Shown: positions 53,914 to 62,742, counted from the stretch's first letter. The stretch: 62,742 nucleotides of DNA from Prevotellaceae bacterium (GCA_015256945.1 JABZLB010000015.1:1-62742); one strand, 5' to 3'. Notes: generated by a model from the sequence alone, not told the origin. Numbers and translations: made by a program.

Positions 53914-56900
53914 TTAAGGTTCACGAGTTTCTAAAATGCGTACAGGACCTATTAAACCCGTGTTTTGTAGCGGCGTATCGACACCGTAAGACAGATGTCC
54001 GAACGACGTTTTGCGCTCGTTTTCGGGCAACTGCAAGTCGCCAACGAGCCGGTTCTTCCAGTTGTTTACCACGGTTATTTCAACCTCGTTGCGCCCCGTT
54101 TTCAGGTATGGCGTAATGTCAATGGTGTATGGAGGCGTCCAAACGCCGCCGGCATAGTGGCCGTTTATCTTCACTTTGGCCATTTCGTAAACCTGCGAAA
54201 GGTCAATCAAATAACTGTATCCTGCCTGCAGCTGCGGCATATTAAAGGTGTTTTTATAGGTTGCCGTACCCGAAAAATACTTCACAAAGCGGTCGGTACT
54301 CGTCGTCAGGCTGACCAAATTTTTCAACGAAAGCCGCTTCTTTTCGCCAAACATGGTTTGCAACTCCACCCTCCACGGGCGGTCGATAGTGAGCAATGTG
54401 TCGGGCACGGGATAATTATCGTCCATGCTTAACGACGCCGTGCCGGTATGGACTGGCTCTTTAAACACGAGAAAAACGCTTTCGTTGGGTGCCAGGCGCA
54501 TCGGGATGGAGGTGATATTAGCGTCCTGACTGAACGAGCGCAGCACGCGAACGCGCCCGTCAATCGGCGTCCAAAGCTCGGGCTGACGGCCTGTTATGCG
54601 GAGCTGTGCAACGAAATCGGCCTGCCTTTCGGTTTGGTTTGATACGAAGAAAACGTCCATATCGTCGCGTGTCAAGTGCGCAAATTTCACGTCTTCAGCA
54701 CCAGCAAACAGGGCGTCGGGGGTGTTACCCGTGAGCCTGAACACCTCATCAATGCTGTAACCCGTAAATAAAAGTCCCTTGCCTACGTGGCGCATGCCGC
54801 ACGATGGCAGGCCCGGCCCCCACAGTTCGTCGGCTATGCGGCGCACCTCGGCGTCGCCATCGCCCCAGTCTTTCAGGCTTGGCGAGTGCAAAGGCTTGGG
54901 TCCGAGCACCACGGCACCGTCGTAAAGCAGCTGCCTGATGCGGCGAATCATGGCGGGACGCATGGTTTTTAGTGGAGGTAAAACGAGCAATTTGTACTGG
55001 TTTCCATACGGCAGGTGCAGCAGATGATCGGCCGAAGCCGTGAGCTTGCCTTCGATAACCTCAGCATTTATAAAGTCGAACTGGTAGCCTTTGGGCAGTT
55101 GTGGGTCGGTGATACCTGTCATTACGGGTGCATCTTCACCTATAAAGTAGGCCACATCGGCCACATACCGTCCCTGCTGAAGCATGTAATTGCATCGTTT
55201 TAAGTAAGTAGTGAAGAGGTCGAGATGGCTGTACCACGTATTCTTTCGGTTAAATTCCTGTCCCCACGGGCAGTTAAGGCCGGGCAGTTTCTTCTCTTCG
55301 GGTTGCGAAATAACAACGTGTAGCAGCGTGTTGTTCACCCCTTCAGTAAAAAATTTATCGCCTCTTTGCTTCATGTTTTTGGGGCTTCGTGAGAACTCTG
55401 GCGGGCCACACGTGAACGATTCTGAGGATACTTTGCCCTTGCCATAGATGTGAGCCACCGACGATGCTGCCCTGTTTTCTATGTCGCCCAATGAGCCTTC
55501 GCTCCAGAATTCGCCCGCAACCTCGTCCGATTGTCCGCCATATTGCAAAAATTCGCCGGGAAATCCCCAATGGCCATAGGTTTCAAGCCACAGCGATAAG
55601 CCGTCGCGGTGGCCCAAATCGCGTAGTGCACCAATGTGGTCGTAAGCCAGACGGTCGGCAATCATGCGCCTTAAGTCCCATAAAAAGCGGTCGGTTTTTT
55701 CGCTGCTTTCCACCACAATGCCGTCGTAAGCCAGCAGATAAGGCGTTGGGTCGTAACCGAAATGTGAACGGAAATATTCGAAAAAGTCGTCACCAAAATT
55801 CTGTGTTGCCTTTTCGTAACTGTCGCAAACCATCACCTTCCACGTTGTGCGGTCTTCGGGAGGAATACGTTTTATCAGGTCGCCCACGAAGCTGTCGTAA
55901 TGGTTTTTCAGCGCATCGTGATTCCATCTGTCCACTTCAGGCCCGCGCCCGTCGTCAGGAAGGGTGGGCGCATTCATAATCATCGTGGGAGCCATATAGG
56001 TGCGAACCACCTCCCATGTGCCGTCAGGGAAGGCGTAGGCAAGCGTATCGCCGTGGAGATTTGAGGATAAATCAATTACATCGGCAGCGGCAACAACGTC
56101 GTTTCCTGTGTAATTAACGGATGTTTTCCATTTGTATTCGTTCCACATGGGCAGCGGAACCTGTACCATCTTGCCCAGAATTTTTTCGGGATACTGGTCA
56201 ACAACGGGCGTCTCGGCGAGCATAATCTCGCGCAGCGTGCACGGTTTGGTAATATGAAAATCCAGTCGGAATTTGTCGGCTACGGTTTCAGGCAGCGACA
56301 TTGCTATCGGTGCCTGCACATCATAACCTATTTCTATCATCATGTTTGTGCGGTCGAGGGGCAGCGTTTTTACCGTTGCGTACGTACCGTTGCGTTCGGC
56401 ACTGACGGTGACATAGCCCTTAACGGGCGACGCTATTTCAATACGGAGTGACCGGAGATGAAAGTTTTTCTTTGCCGTGGTGATGTAAACGGTAGCCGTT
56501 TTCGATGCGATTTGGGCCGTTGTAGCGGGCGAGCCGTCGAAAAGCGCACTTATATTGTCGATACCCAACGCCGTAACGTTGTCGGTTTGCGCCGTAATTT
56601 GTGCGTCGTCGCGCTTATGCGGGAAGGCCAGCAGCCTTACATTCTGCAACCATTCAGCCGGATGGGGAAACACAACTGTCTTCATTCCTCCTCCTTTGAC
56701 GATGGCATGCTGCGACGCCAGGTAGCGCATCGACTGCTCTTTCTGGTTCCATGGGCCACCCGCCTGGCTCCAACCGGGACCGTTAAACAGGCCAATTTCG
56801 ATGCCTTCACGCGATGCCGTTTTCATGGCTGTGTGCATAATGTCGTACCATTCGGCCGACTGAATTCTCACCGGACCGCGTGGCGCCTCGTCGTTTCCTA

Positions 56901-57135
56901 CGCCCTGGTTGCCGATAAACGCGCGGTTTATGCCGGCTTTCTTCATGGCTTTCAGGTCGTTGACAACGCCTTCCCTACTGATATTGCCCGAAATCCAATA
57001 CCAGTAACATGAGGTTGTAACGCCGGAAGGGCTGGCAAAGGTTCGCCTTAACTGCTCGTCAGGCTCATTATTGCGGGCCGATGAAGAGGAGACGGCAAGA
57101 AAAAGGCAGGCAAGACAAAAGGTTAATCGTTTCAT
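53914..57135 (-). CDS. GH106-like alpha-L-rhamnosidase, secreted
   Basis: 1073-aa secreted enzyme (signal peptide MKRLTFCLACLFLAVSSSSA). The N-terminus has RRTFASPSGVTTSCYWYWISGNISREGVVNDLKAMKKAGI, the TIM-barrel start typical of the GH106 family (PF17132), with SREGIEIGLFNGPGWSQAGGPW shortly after. The C-terminal part has a galactose-binding-like jelly roll (VYEMAKVKINGHYAGGVWTPPYTIDITPYL). Middle gene of the GH71/99-GH106-GH78 set, 45 bp after the first. GH106 enzymes remove rhamnose from rhamnogalacturonan and similar polymers. The real substrate could be a pectic, algal or host-microbial glycan. Confidence 0.88.
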   Translation of the reverse strand: MKRLTFCLACLFLAVSSSSARNNEPDEQLRRTFASPSGVTTSCYWYWISGNISREGVVNDLKAMKKAGINRAFIGNQGVGNDEAPRGPVRIQSAEWYDIMHTAMKTASREGIEIGLFNGPGWSQAGGPWNQKEQSMRYLASQHAIVKGGGMKTVVFPHPAEWLQNVRLLAFPHKRDDAQITAQTDNVTALGIDNISALFDGSPATTAQIASKTATVYITTAKKNFHLRSLRIEIASPVKGYVTVSAERNGTYATVKTLPLDRTNMMIEIGYDVQAPIAMSLPETVADKFRLDFHITKPCTLREIMLAETPVVDQYPEKILGKMVQVPLPMWNEYKWKTSVNYTGNDVVAAADVIDLSSNLHGDTLAYAFPDGTWEVVRTYMAPTMIMNAPTLPDDGRGPEVDRWNHDALKNHYDSFVGDLIKRIPPEDRTTWKVMVCDSYEKATQNFGDDFFEYFRSHFGYDPTPYLLAYDGIVVESSEKTDRFLWDLRRMIADRLAYDHIGALRDLGHRDGLSLWLETYGHWGFPGEFLQYGGQSDEVAGEFWSEGSLGDIENRAASSVAHIYGKGKVSSESFTCGPPEFSRSPKNMKQRGDKFFTEGVNNTLLHVVISQPEEKKLPGLNCPWGQEFNRKNTWYSHLDLFTTYLKRCNYMLQQGRYVADVAYFIGEDAPVMTGITDPQLPKGYQFDFINAEVIEGKLTASADHLLHLPYGNQYKLLVLPPLKTMRPAMIRRIRQLLYDGAVVLGPKPLHSPSLKDWGDGDAEVRRIADELWGPGLPSCGMRHVGKGLLFTGYSIDEVFRLTGNTPDALFAGAEDVKFAHLTRDDMDVFFVSNQTERQADFVAQLRITGRQPELWTPIDGRVRVLRSFSQDANITSIPMRLAPNESVFLVFKEPVHTGTASLSMDDNYPVPDTLLTIDRPWRVELQTMFGEKKRLSLKNLVSLTTSTDRFVKYFSGTATYKNTFNMPQLQAGYSYLIDLSQVYEMAKVKINGHYAGGVWTPPYTIDITPYLKTGRNEVEITVVNNWKNRLVGDLQLPENERKTSFGHLSYGVDTPLQNTGLIGPVRILETREP

Positions 57136-57180
57136 TTCATTATTAAATAAACAGGTTTCAACAAGGTTCTGTTTTCTGGT

Positions 57181-59271
57181 TTACAACGTTTTACAAGTGT
57201 ATGTTCTGCCGTTTTGTACCACCCTTACGATGGCAGGCGCCGGCGTGCAGCCCGTAACGACGCTGTTTTTACCTATATTAAGGTGAACCGTTTTGCGGCT
57301 CATCAGCTCGCCTCCTGCGCCAAAAACGTCAACCATAGCAGTGCCTTCGCCGGCCGACAGTATGCTTATCAGCAGCTGGTTATTACCGTTTCGGCACGCC
57401 GTAACAGCGGTTTCGCCGGCGTTTGCCGATGCAATGCCTGTGGGTGTAGTGTGTATAAACGAGCCCTTATAACGGTAATTAAAGCGGCCGTTCGGCGCAA
57501 CGTCGCCATCGGTATAGAAGTTTAACAGGTCGGGAACGGCGGGAACGTTGTCGGTCCACTTAAAATCGATGTCGCATTCCTTGCCATTTGCCAGTCCCAG
57601 CAAACTGCGATTGATAGCAAAATACATCTTTCTTCCGTCTACAAATGGTACAATTTCGCCGATGTTCTGCCACGTAAATCCACTGCCTGCATGGCGAAAA
57701 AGCGAATACTTGTGCGTGGTTTTGTCGGCTGATACCATAAAATCGTACCCCTCCCAACCCGTATGATAGCACGTGTCGGTGTTGATAAACAGGCGCATCC
57801 ACTGTGTATCGGTGCCGTCAAATGGCGTTATATTGCCGGTGGTCTGGACGTAAAAGCAGATGTTTTCAGCGTCTTTTGCCACCTTTGCCAGCTCAAAATC
57901 GTTGCGCCCGGTGGCGTTTTGTATGCGCCGATGGCCTGTATAGTCGGTGTAATCGCGATGCAAAACGTCGCCCTTATCGTCGCGATATTCGGGCGCAATG
58001 GACGTCCACTGCTCCATATTGCCGTCTAACGTGATGTGCCTTTCGGTTGAAGGTATGGGAATTTGCCTCACACCCTTGTAACGACGAACATGATTTACTG
58101 TCTGCATCAGGTAGTTATCGCGCAGAATCGGGTCAACAGAGGGTTCAATATCACGGTTAAATTCGGCATTGTAGGCGTCGATAAATACCGACTCGGACGG
58201 TATTTTCTTTCCGCACGGACGCACATAATCAACAACCATGCCGTCGCGGCCGTCGGCAATAAAGCGCATGGCCTGCCACTCGTTAAACTGTGTAATCATC
58301 ACGTGCTGGGCGTTCATGGTGTGCGCCCGCTTCCATTGTTCGTTATAATATAAGCCTTGTCCTGTATAGGGCGTGGTGCCGTTGGCGAGCAATGGCGGTT
58401 GTTGGCCGTCGTGATAACTCTTTCCTATCTTCGAGTGTGCGTGCTGAGCGGTGCTCACCGACATCTGTTCGTAGTTGGTTCGCCTGCCGCTCCAGCCCGG
58501 CATTTGAGGGTAATTCTCAAGCCACGACCATTCATCGGGCTTGCTTCCGTTCATCCATGCCCACGAGTTGCGCCAGGTAAAGCGGTTCAATAACGTTGCA
58601 TCGCCTACCTCTGTCTTGTTGCCAAGCATCAGCGGTTTGCCCTTATAGTTATACCAATACTTATCAAACTCGGGATGAGAATAGAAGTTATTGTACAGGT
58701 CGCGGACGGTATTCTGCGTATACGAGTGCACCATGAAGCACAGTTTGGGTACTTTCATGCCCATGCTTTCACGGCGGTCAATCTCCTTCATCACCTGTTT
58801 TACGGCCTCGGGATAGGTAAAAGCGTTTGTGACATCGAAGAAAAGGAAGTCGATTCCCGCGTCACATATCATCTGTAAATGCTTTTCTATGACATACGAA
58901 TCGCCGGCTTTATAATAGTCTAACACCGGTTTTCCCCACCAGTGCATCTCATGAAACGGGCCCCATTCGGGATTTTCGGTGCTCTTTTTCAGAATTTCGG
59001 TCACATCGTAACCCTTTCCCGACGTGTCGATAAGATGGCTGCCGTGCCACAAATAGTAAAATATGCCAACGGTATGGCCCTGTGCATTGGGCTTGTCGGC
59101 TTTTATATTGCGCGTGTCGGCCGAAAATATCTCGCGACCCAAACCGTCTACGGCTACCCACGTATCGGGATAAGTATCCCACGAACCGGCCCTTGATACA
59201 GACGGAGACAACGACAACAGGGCCGACAGAACGGCCGTATGGCACAACCGCGATTGAAGTTTCGATAACAT
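57181..59271 (-). CDS. GH71/99-like glycoside hydrolase with CBM9-like domain
   Basis: 696 aa from ATG 59271; the frame is open to 59481, but those first 70 residues are not a signal peptide, whereas MLSKLQSRLCHTAVLSALLSLSPS is one. The barrel begins HTVGIFYYLWHGSHL and includes MHWWGKPVLDYYKAGD and AGIDFLFFDVTNAFTYP, the pattern of GH71/99-like proteins (endo-alpha-mannosidase-type fold). The last ~190 residues look like a CBM9/DOMON sugar-binding domain (LDGNMEQWTSIAPEYRDDKG). First gene of the minus-strand glycan set, with its own promoter at 59319. The linkage cleaved is unknown. Confidence 0.82.
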   Translation of the reverse strand: MLSKLQSRLCHTAVLSALLSLSPSVSRAGSWDTYPDTWVAVDGLGREIFSADTRNIKADKPNAQGHTVGIFYYLWHGSHLIDTSGKGYDVTEILKKSTENPEWGPFHEMHWWGKPVLDYYKAGDSYVIEKHLQMICDAGIDFLFFDVTNAFTYPEAVKQVMKEIDRRESMGMKVPKLCFMVHSYTQNTVRDLYNNFYSHPEFDKYWYNYKGKPLMLGNKTEVGDATLLNRFTWRNSWAWMNGSKPDEWSWLENYPQMPGWSGRRTNYEQMSVSTAQHAHSKIGKSYHDGQQPPLLANGTTPYTGQGLYYNEQWKRAHTMNAQHVMITQFNEWQAMRFIADGRDGMVVDYVRPCGKKIPSESVFIDAYNAEFNRDIEPSVDPILRDNYLMQTVNHVRRYKGVRQIPIPSTERHITLDGNMEQWTSIAPEYRDDKGDVLHRDYTDYTGHRRIQNATGRNDFELAKVAKDAENICFYVQTTGNITPFDGTDTQWMRLFINTDTCYHTGWEGYDFMVSADKTTHKYSLFRHAGSGFTWQNIGEIVPFVDGRKMYFAINRSLLGLANGKECDIDFKWTDNVPAVPDLLNFYTDGDVAPNGRFNYRYKGSFIHTTPTGIASANAGETAVTACRNGNNQLLISILSAGEGTAMVDVFGAGGELMSRKTVHLNIGKNSVVTGCTPAPAIVRVVQNGRTYTCKTL

Positions 59272-59318
59272 ATTGTTCAGGTTTATAAGGTTTTTAACAA
59301 TGTTAGGCTTTCCATGCG

Positions 59319-59350
59319 CAAAGATAACGAAATAAGCTTTTTTATGGCAA
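59319..59350 (-). promoter_or_regulatory. Promoter of the rhamnosidase gene set
   Basis: Minus strand: TTG (59348-59350), 21-base spacer, TATCTTTG (59319-59326). ATG at 59271, leader about 45 bases. Confidence 0.78.
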
Positions 59351-59558
59351 GGAAAAGTGCTTAAAATGTTTAGATATTTGCTTAACGCCGGCAACACTAC
59401 GGTATGCCGGCCTTTTGCGATGCCCTCCGTGAGGCTGCTGCCGCATTTTTCAACGGTTACGATGCCGGCATGGGAGCACAACGGCCCGGGTATGACACCG
59501 TACGTATATTTTTTTTATTTTTTAATGGTTTATATATAGTTTTGTCATGCAAACGCCT

Positions 59559-59566
59559 TAACTTTG
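59559..59566 (+). promoter_or_regulatory. -7 element very close to the start codon
   Basis: TAACTTTG ends 10 bases before the ATG at 59577, so the mRNA leader would be only about 6 bases. Second such case in the window (see 13914). Confidence 0.6.
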
Positions 59567-59576
59567 TCTCCCTATC

Positions 59577-60275
59577 ATGCTTCTGAAAGAACAAAAGCTC
59601 GTTATCGACGGGCGCGAATTGCGAATAGCCGCTCACGACGGTGCCCGGGCGCTGCTTATCCAGCCCGTTGACGGGCACGACATCAGCGAACTGCCTGCTT
59701 TGCTAAGCTGGACACAGGCCCACACGCAGGTGCCTTTCGCTCATGTGGCCCTGCCCATACAGCGATGGAACGACGAACTTACGCCATGGCCTGCACCGCC
59801 CGTCTTCGGCAAGACGCCCTTTGGAGCGGGTGCAGCTGCCACCTTAGAACTGATTACACAGCGCGTAGTGCCTGCCGTTTGCAGCGCTTTGCATCTTTCC
59901 AGCAACCTGCCTGTGGTAACAGGAGGCTACTCGCTGGCCGGTTTGTTTGCCCTGTGGGCCGCTTATCAAACCCGCTTTGCAGCCGTAGCGGCGGCCTCGC
60001 CCTCTGTATGGTATCCGCAATGGCTCGATTATGCCGCCACCCACACACCGCTGACACGCGTAGTTTACCTGAGTCTGGGCGACCGTGAAAGTCGTAGTCG
60101 TACACCCATTATGGCTACCGTTGACAGCTGTATGCAGCGCCAGCGCGAACTGTTTCAGGCGCAGGGCGTAACCATGAACTACGAAACTACCGCAGGAAAC
60201 CACTTTCAGGACAACGGCATTCGCATGGTAAGGGGCTTTGTCTATGCCCTCAACAACCTGCAACAGCTCCCGTAA
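59577..60275 (+). CDS. Alpha/beta hydrolase
   Basis: 232-aa cytoplasmic alpha/beta-hydrolase-fold protein without a signal peptide. The nucleophile elbow is GYSLAG (Ser119), with SPSVWYPQWLDYA and LSLGDRESRSRTP in the esterase-D-like arrangement, and the catalytic His in AGNHFQDNGIRM near the C-terminus. Similar enzymes act on small esters or feruloyl/siderophore esters. The leader is very short (see 59559). The DUF4840 lipoprotein follows 38 bp downstream and probably shares the transcript and the terminator at 61093. Confidence 0.82.
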   Translation: MLLKEQKLVIDGRELRIAAHDGARALLIQPVDGHDISELPALLSWTQAHTQVPFAHVALPIQRWNDELTPWPAPPVFGKTPFGAGAAATLELITQRVVPAVCSALHLSSNLPVVTGGYSLAGLFALWAAYQTRFAAVAAASPSVWYPQWLDYAATHTPLTRVVYLSLGDRESRSRTPIMATVDSCMQRQRELFQAQGVTMNYETTAGNHFQDNGIRMVRGFVYALNNLQQLP

Positions 60276-60313
60276 CATCACAACCGAATATTTTAATCAA
60301 CACATGAAGTAAT

Positions 60314-60928
60314 ATGAAACATTTAAAAATTTTTTCCATTCTCTTCTGCTGTATGGCAGCCATGGCCTTTACATCGTGCCTGAACGACGACAACGACAAA
60401 GGCCTTTCACAGGAACAAAAGCATCAGGCTTTCCTGCAAATGAACGGCAATTACACTACCCGGGCCATTTATTACAGCAGGCTTGACGGCATGACATCCG
60501 TGCCCGGCAACAAGCTCGACACACTGAGTGCGGGCATGATGCTCAGGAACGACTCTGTTATCGAGTTCAGTATGCCCACAAAAGCCCTCGTGTCGCTGAT
60601 GAAAGACACACTGCTTGCACGCGCAATCGTAGCACAGATGCCACAGGTAAACGTAAGGGCCTACATGGGTATTTACAGCGTTAACCCCGCTGCTTTCTAC
60701 ATCAATCCGGTGCCGGTTGAATGCAACAGCATCAGCTACGGTGGCAGAACAAGCAATATTCGCATTATCTTTGCCAACAATTTTGCAAGCTCGTACGGTG
60801 TATACAATGCCGACAAGCGCACATTGGGCGTAAACCTTATTGTGGCAGGCATATATCGTGACGGCCAGTACGACGGCTCTGCACTTGTGCAGGCAGCTCC
60901 CGTACTTGTGCTGGGCAAGCGCAACTAA
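60314..60928 (+). CDS. DUF4840-type lipoprotein
   Basis: 204-aa lipoprotein (lipobox AFTSC, Cys22) of the Bacteroidota-specific DUF4840-like group. The mature part begins LNDDNDKGLSQEQKHQAFLQMNGNYTTRAIYYSR and is predicted to be mostly beta. No catalytic motif is visible and the function is unknown. Same strand as and 38 bp after the alpha/beta hydrolase gene. Assignment to DUF4840 is by recollection of the sequence style and less certain than the lipoprotein call. Confidence 0.7.
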   Translation: MKHLKIFSILFCCMAAMAFTSCLNDDNDKGLSQEQKHQAFLQMNGNYTTRAIYYSRLDGMTSVPGNKLDTLSAGMMLRNDSVIEFSMPTKALVSLMKDTLLARAIVAQMPQVNVRAYMGIYSVNPAAFYINPVPVECNSISYGGRTSNIRIIFANNFASSYGVYNADKRTLGVNLIVAGIYRDGQYDGSALVQAAPVLVLGKRN

Positions 60929-61092
60929 AGGCTGCGGGCAACGCGCAGAGTGCTGCAAGGCGATGGCTTTACAGCCTTTAAGCTGATATTCCATAGCTGA
61001 AAAAGGAGGAAAACAGCCCTTCACTGATGTCACTTTATGGTGACAGAGCGCAGAATTGATTGCTGTGGGAACAACATTTTATGATAACAAGG

Positions 61093-61148
61093 CTTCGGCC
61101 TGTACCCCGTTTGTATGAAGCATACGGGTGTACAGGCCGAAGTGTTTT
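61093..61148 (+). terminator. Very strong hairpin terminator
   Basis: CTTCGGCCTGTAC and CCGT pair with ACGG and GTACAGGCCGAAG (19-bp arms, one mismatch), followed by TGTTTT. The stretch 60929-61092 and 61149-61339 has no recognised gene. Confidence 0.9.
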
Positions 61149-61339
61149 ATAGGGATGGGAGGGAGTAATGGTTGTTTAAGGCAGAGGTTGCAGGGGTGGA
61201 AGATTGGGGACGATGGTTGTATAAAGGAGAATCAACAGACTTATGAACAGGACTTTATGCAGTAACAGATTACAAATTGCACCATAGTTTTCCCCACATG
61301 CTGTGCCTAACTGCACACGTTTGCGACAGAATGGTCATT

Positions 61340-61424
61340 GTTTGGCGGCCGTCAGCAGCGCGTACGACGACCGTCATACTCATCGTCCGGCGGCCGTCAG
61401 CAACGCTGACGACGGCCGTCGAAC
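61340..61424. repeat. 85-bp palindromic element
   Basis: Complete copy from GTTTGGCGGCC to GGCCGTCGAAC with four 9-bp motifs (CGGCCGTCA, CGACCGTCA, CGGCCGTCA, CGGCCGTCG) spaced 22, 23 and 22 bp; it lies between convergent genes. Confidence 0.9.
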
Positions 61425-61523
61425 ACTCAACGTTACAGTGTTAAGACGTATGGGGTGCAGGGTAATGGGAGGAGAATAAGCCGCTAAAGTGGTGTTTTTT
61501 AGCCCCTTGTCTGGTGTGCACGT

Positions 61524-61555
61524 GCCCCCTAAGTTAGGGGGATGGGGGTCTGAAC
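61524..61555. repeat. 32-bp element, left member of an inverted pair
   Basis: Reverse orientation, CCCCCTAAGTTAGGGGG then TGGGGGTCTGAAC. Partner at 61683; together they frame 191 bp. Confidence 0.9.
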
Positions 61556-61605
61556 ATCCTCCCTTTCCACCCCACTCTTTATAATCGAACGACACCACAG
61601 AAAAC

Positions 61606-61676
61606 AAAAATCCCTTTATTCACGGGGCTTTACCAGCATAAGGTGCTGAGAAAACCAGGAGAATAAAGGGATTTTG
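61606..61676 (-). terminator. Hairpin terminator inside the second inverted pair
   Basis: AAAAATCCCTTTATTC (61606-61621) pairs with GAATAAAGGGATTTT (61661-61675) around a 39-base loop. Downstream of the lipoprotein gene on the minus strand, ending in T. Confidence 0.8.
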
Positions 61677-61682
61677 CTTACT

Positions 61683-61714
61683 GTTCAGACCCCCAGCCCC
61701 CTAACTTAGGGGGC
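61683..61714. repeat. 32-bp element, right member of an inverted pair
   Basis: Forward orientation, GTTCAGACCCCCAG then CCCCCTAACTTAGGGGG. Lies between the stop of the lipoprotein gene and its terminator. Confidence 0.9.
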
Positions 61715-61763
61715 TTGTGCACACCAACAAGGGGGCGCAGGAACGTCAAAAAAACAATAAAAT

Positions 61764-62582
61764 TTAGTTCTTCCGTTTGAAAATCCAGAACGTACCGTTG
61801 TCCCATGCAGCGGTGCCTTCAGGAGCAGCACAAAGCACAAGGTGGTCATCGTCAAGCGTAAGGATGTCGAATTTATTCTGTTTTTCGGTTGCGCCATAAA
61901 TGTGACCGCTCAGCACTGTCGCCCCTGTGAGGGTTAGAGTACCTATGCTCCATTGCGAGCCATCATCAGGATTGTTCTTCGTCGACGACATGTTGAACGC
62001 AAAAGTACCCTTTTCAACTACTGTGCCATCGGCAGCATAGCGCGTAAAATTAGGTCCTCCGTTAAGGTCGAACACCATATAACCGTCTTTCTCATCAACG
62101 TTGGCAAGAGCAATCGACGTCCAGTCGGGTATAAATTCTGTAAGGTATCCGCCCGTTCCATAAACGGCAGCCACCGTGCTGTCCCACGTCCACTTCTTGC
62201 CTTGCTGACCGCTTCCTCCAAACAATTCCCACTCACGGGCCACAGGATGGTCAATAGACGTAACGTTTACCTTACGTGTTGTAGTAACAGTACCACCGTC
62301 ACAGAGGCCTGTAAACGTAATAGTTTGCTCGCCAAGAAAAGGCAGAGACACCGTGTCGCGGTCAGCAGCCGAGCGTCCTGTCACGTAATCCCAGTAAGAA
62401 CCCACGCCCAGTGTGTTGTTAACCATAACGATTTGGTTGCCCCCCGGCGTTGTAGCATGAACATCAAGCTTTAGTTCGCTTTCATCAACTACATTGCCGA
62501 GCTGCTTGTCATCCATCACAGGCTCGCACGAAAACAGCAGTGCTGAGCATGTACAAAGCACTAAAAATATATATCGTTTCAT
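61764..62582 (-). CDS. Surface lipoprotein of a SusCD locus
   Basis: 272-aa lipoprotein (lipobox ALLFSC, Cys19), mature start CEPVMDDKQLGNVVDESELKL. It looks like an Ig/PKD-type N-terminal domain (about 40-105, with a VSLPFLGEQTITFTGLCDGG strand pair) and a beta-rich C-terminal domain (WELFGGSGQQGKKWTWDS to the end). It follows a SusD gene by about 20 bases, the usual place of surface glycan-binding proteins (SusE/F- or PKD-like). I infer ligand binding at the cell surface; the ligand cannot be told from this window. Confidence 0.75.
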   Translation of the reverse strand: MKRYIFLVLCTCSALLFSCEPVMDDKQLGNVVDESELKLDVHATTPGGNQIVMVNNTLGVGSYWDYVTGRSAADRDTVSLPFLGEQTITFTGLCDGGTVTTTRKVNVTSIDHPVAREWELFGGSGQQGKKWTWDSTVAAVYGTGGYLTEFIPDWTSIALANVDEKDGYMVFDLNGGPNFTRYAADGTVVEKGTFAFNMSSTKNNPDDGSQWSIGTLTLTGATVLSGHIYGATEKQNKFDILTLDDDHLVLCAAPEGTAAWDNGTFWIFKRKN

Positions 62583-62601
62583 TGTTTTTACTCCTATTTT
62601 A

Positions 62602-62742
62602 TTAATACAACAAATTGTCTCCCGTCCACCCTGGATTCTGCTTCAGTACACCGTTGGAGAGGTCTATTTGCGTTTGTGGTATCTGAAGGAAGCCTCCGGT
62701 ATCGGTAACGCGCTGGCGAATGTCGGACATATCCATTGTTTT
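62602..62742 (-). CDS. SusD/RagB family protein, 3' end only
   Basis: Only the last 46 residues are in the window. On the minus strand they read DIRQRVTDTGGFLQIPQTQI, then DLSNGVLKQNPGW and end in NLLY with a TAA at 62602-62604. The IPQxQIDLSxGxLKQNPGW ending is the hallmark of SusD-family proteins. The rest, and the expected SusC gene, lie beyond the right edge. The lipoprotein gene at 62582 follows 19 bases after its stop. Confidence 0.85.
   Translation of the reverse strand, partial: KTMDMSDIRQRVTDTGGFLQIPQTQIDLSNGVLKQNPGWTGDNLLY

Noticed and set aside
59272..59481. N-terminal extension of the GH71/99-like gene
   Set aside because: The extension crosses the gene's own promoter and would bury the signal peptide that begins at 59271.
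61028..61060. Ten-codon frame after an AGGAGG-like site
   Set aside because: Too short, no promoter, and Bacteroidota rarely use such sites.
1..62742. tRNA, rRNA, complete insertion sequence or prophage
   Set aside because: None could be recognised on reading both strands; small RNA genes without strong signals could still be missed.

Overview
The window looks like a chromosomal segment of a Bacteroidota bacterium, most likely of the Prevotella group. Support comes from many promoters of the TTG-N19-21-TAnnTTTG type, SusC/SusD pairs, TonB-linked outer-membrane proteins, secreted proteins with short Prevotella-type C-terminal tails, DUF349 and DUF4840 proteins, and almost no use of Shine-Dalgarno sites. 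No rRNA, tRNA, phage or complete insertion sequence was recognised.

Layout. 0.8-3.4 kb: an AT-rich DpnII-type (GATC) restriction-modification module with two intact methylases and a frameshifted endonuclease. 3.5-8.1 kb: COG0523 metallochaperone GTPase, a RelA-like (p)ppGpp synthetase with a degenerate hydrolase site, and a nitroreductase. 8.3-11.1 kb: small His/Cys-rich membrane protein plus TonB receptor (probably metal uptake). 11.2-16.4 kb: S15/CocE hydrolase, an unlisted 29-codon membrane peptide gene with structured leader on the minus strand, a flippase-like membrane protein and dipeptidase PepD. 16.7-25.7 kb: metzincin protease, SusC, SusD and a surface beta-propeller protein, which reads as a peptide or protein foraging operon. 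26.2-30.2 kb: CorA, a DUF349 coiled-coil protein, a small partner and a DUF1294 protein. 30.5-34.3 kb (minus): SGNH protein, MBOAT acyltransferase and M15 peptidase, a candidate extracellular O-acetylation operon. 35.2-36.2 kb: secreted OB-like protein. 36.6-39.6 kb (minus): anaerobic ribonucleotide reductase NrdD and its activase NrdG. 40.5-46.9 kb (minus): DigH/GHL10-like lipoprotein, beta-propeller and Zn amidase, a likely peptidoglycan set. 47.2-48.6 kb: HxlR regulator divergent from a cupin gene that overlaps a second, shortened HxlR-like gene. 48.8-59.3 kb: FAD oxidoreductase, DUF421 protein, then a minus-strand glycan set (GH71/99-like, GH106, GH78) for a rhamnose-containing glycan. 59.6-60.9 kb: alpha/beta hydrolase and DUF4840 lipoprotein. 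61.8-62.7 kb (minus): surface lipoprotein and the 3' end of a SusD gene, i.e. the tail of another SusCD locus that starts outside the window.

The most unusual content is between the genes. Six copies (one cut by the window edge) of an 85-86 bp imperfect palindrome built from four phased copies of a 9-bp CGGCCGTCA-like motif are spread over the window. Five copies of a 32-bp element with the palindromic core CCCCCTAACTTAGGGGG occur, two pairs of them inverted around a terminator hairpin. Six further intergenic arrays have repeats spaced by 22 bp or exact multiples (66, 88 bp), and the 9-bp motif in the palindromes is also spaced 22-23 bp. Some of these repeats run into the 3' ends of genes and supply their last codons and stop. 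All of this was read by eye; no alignment or database search was run.
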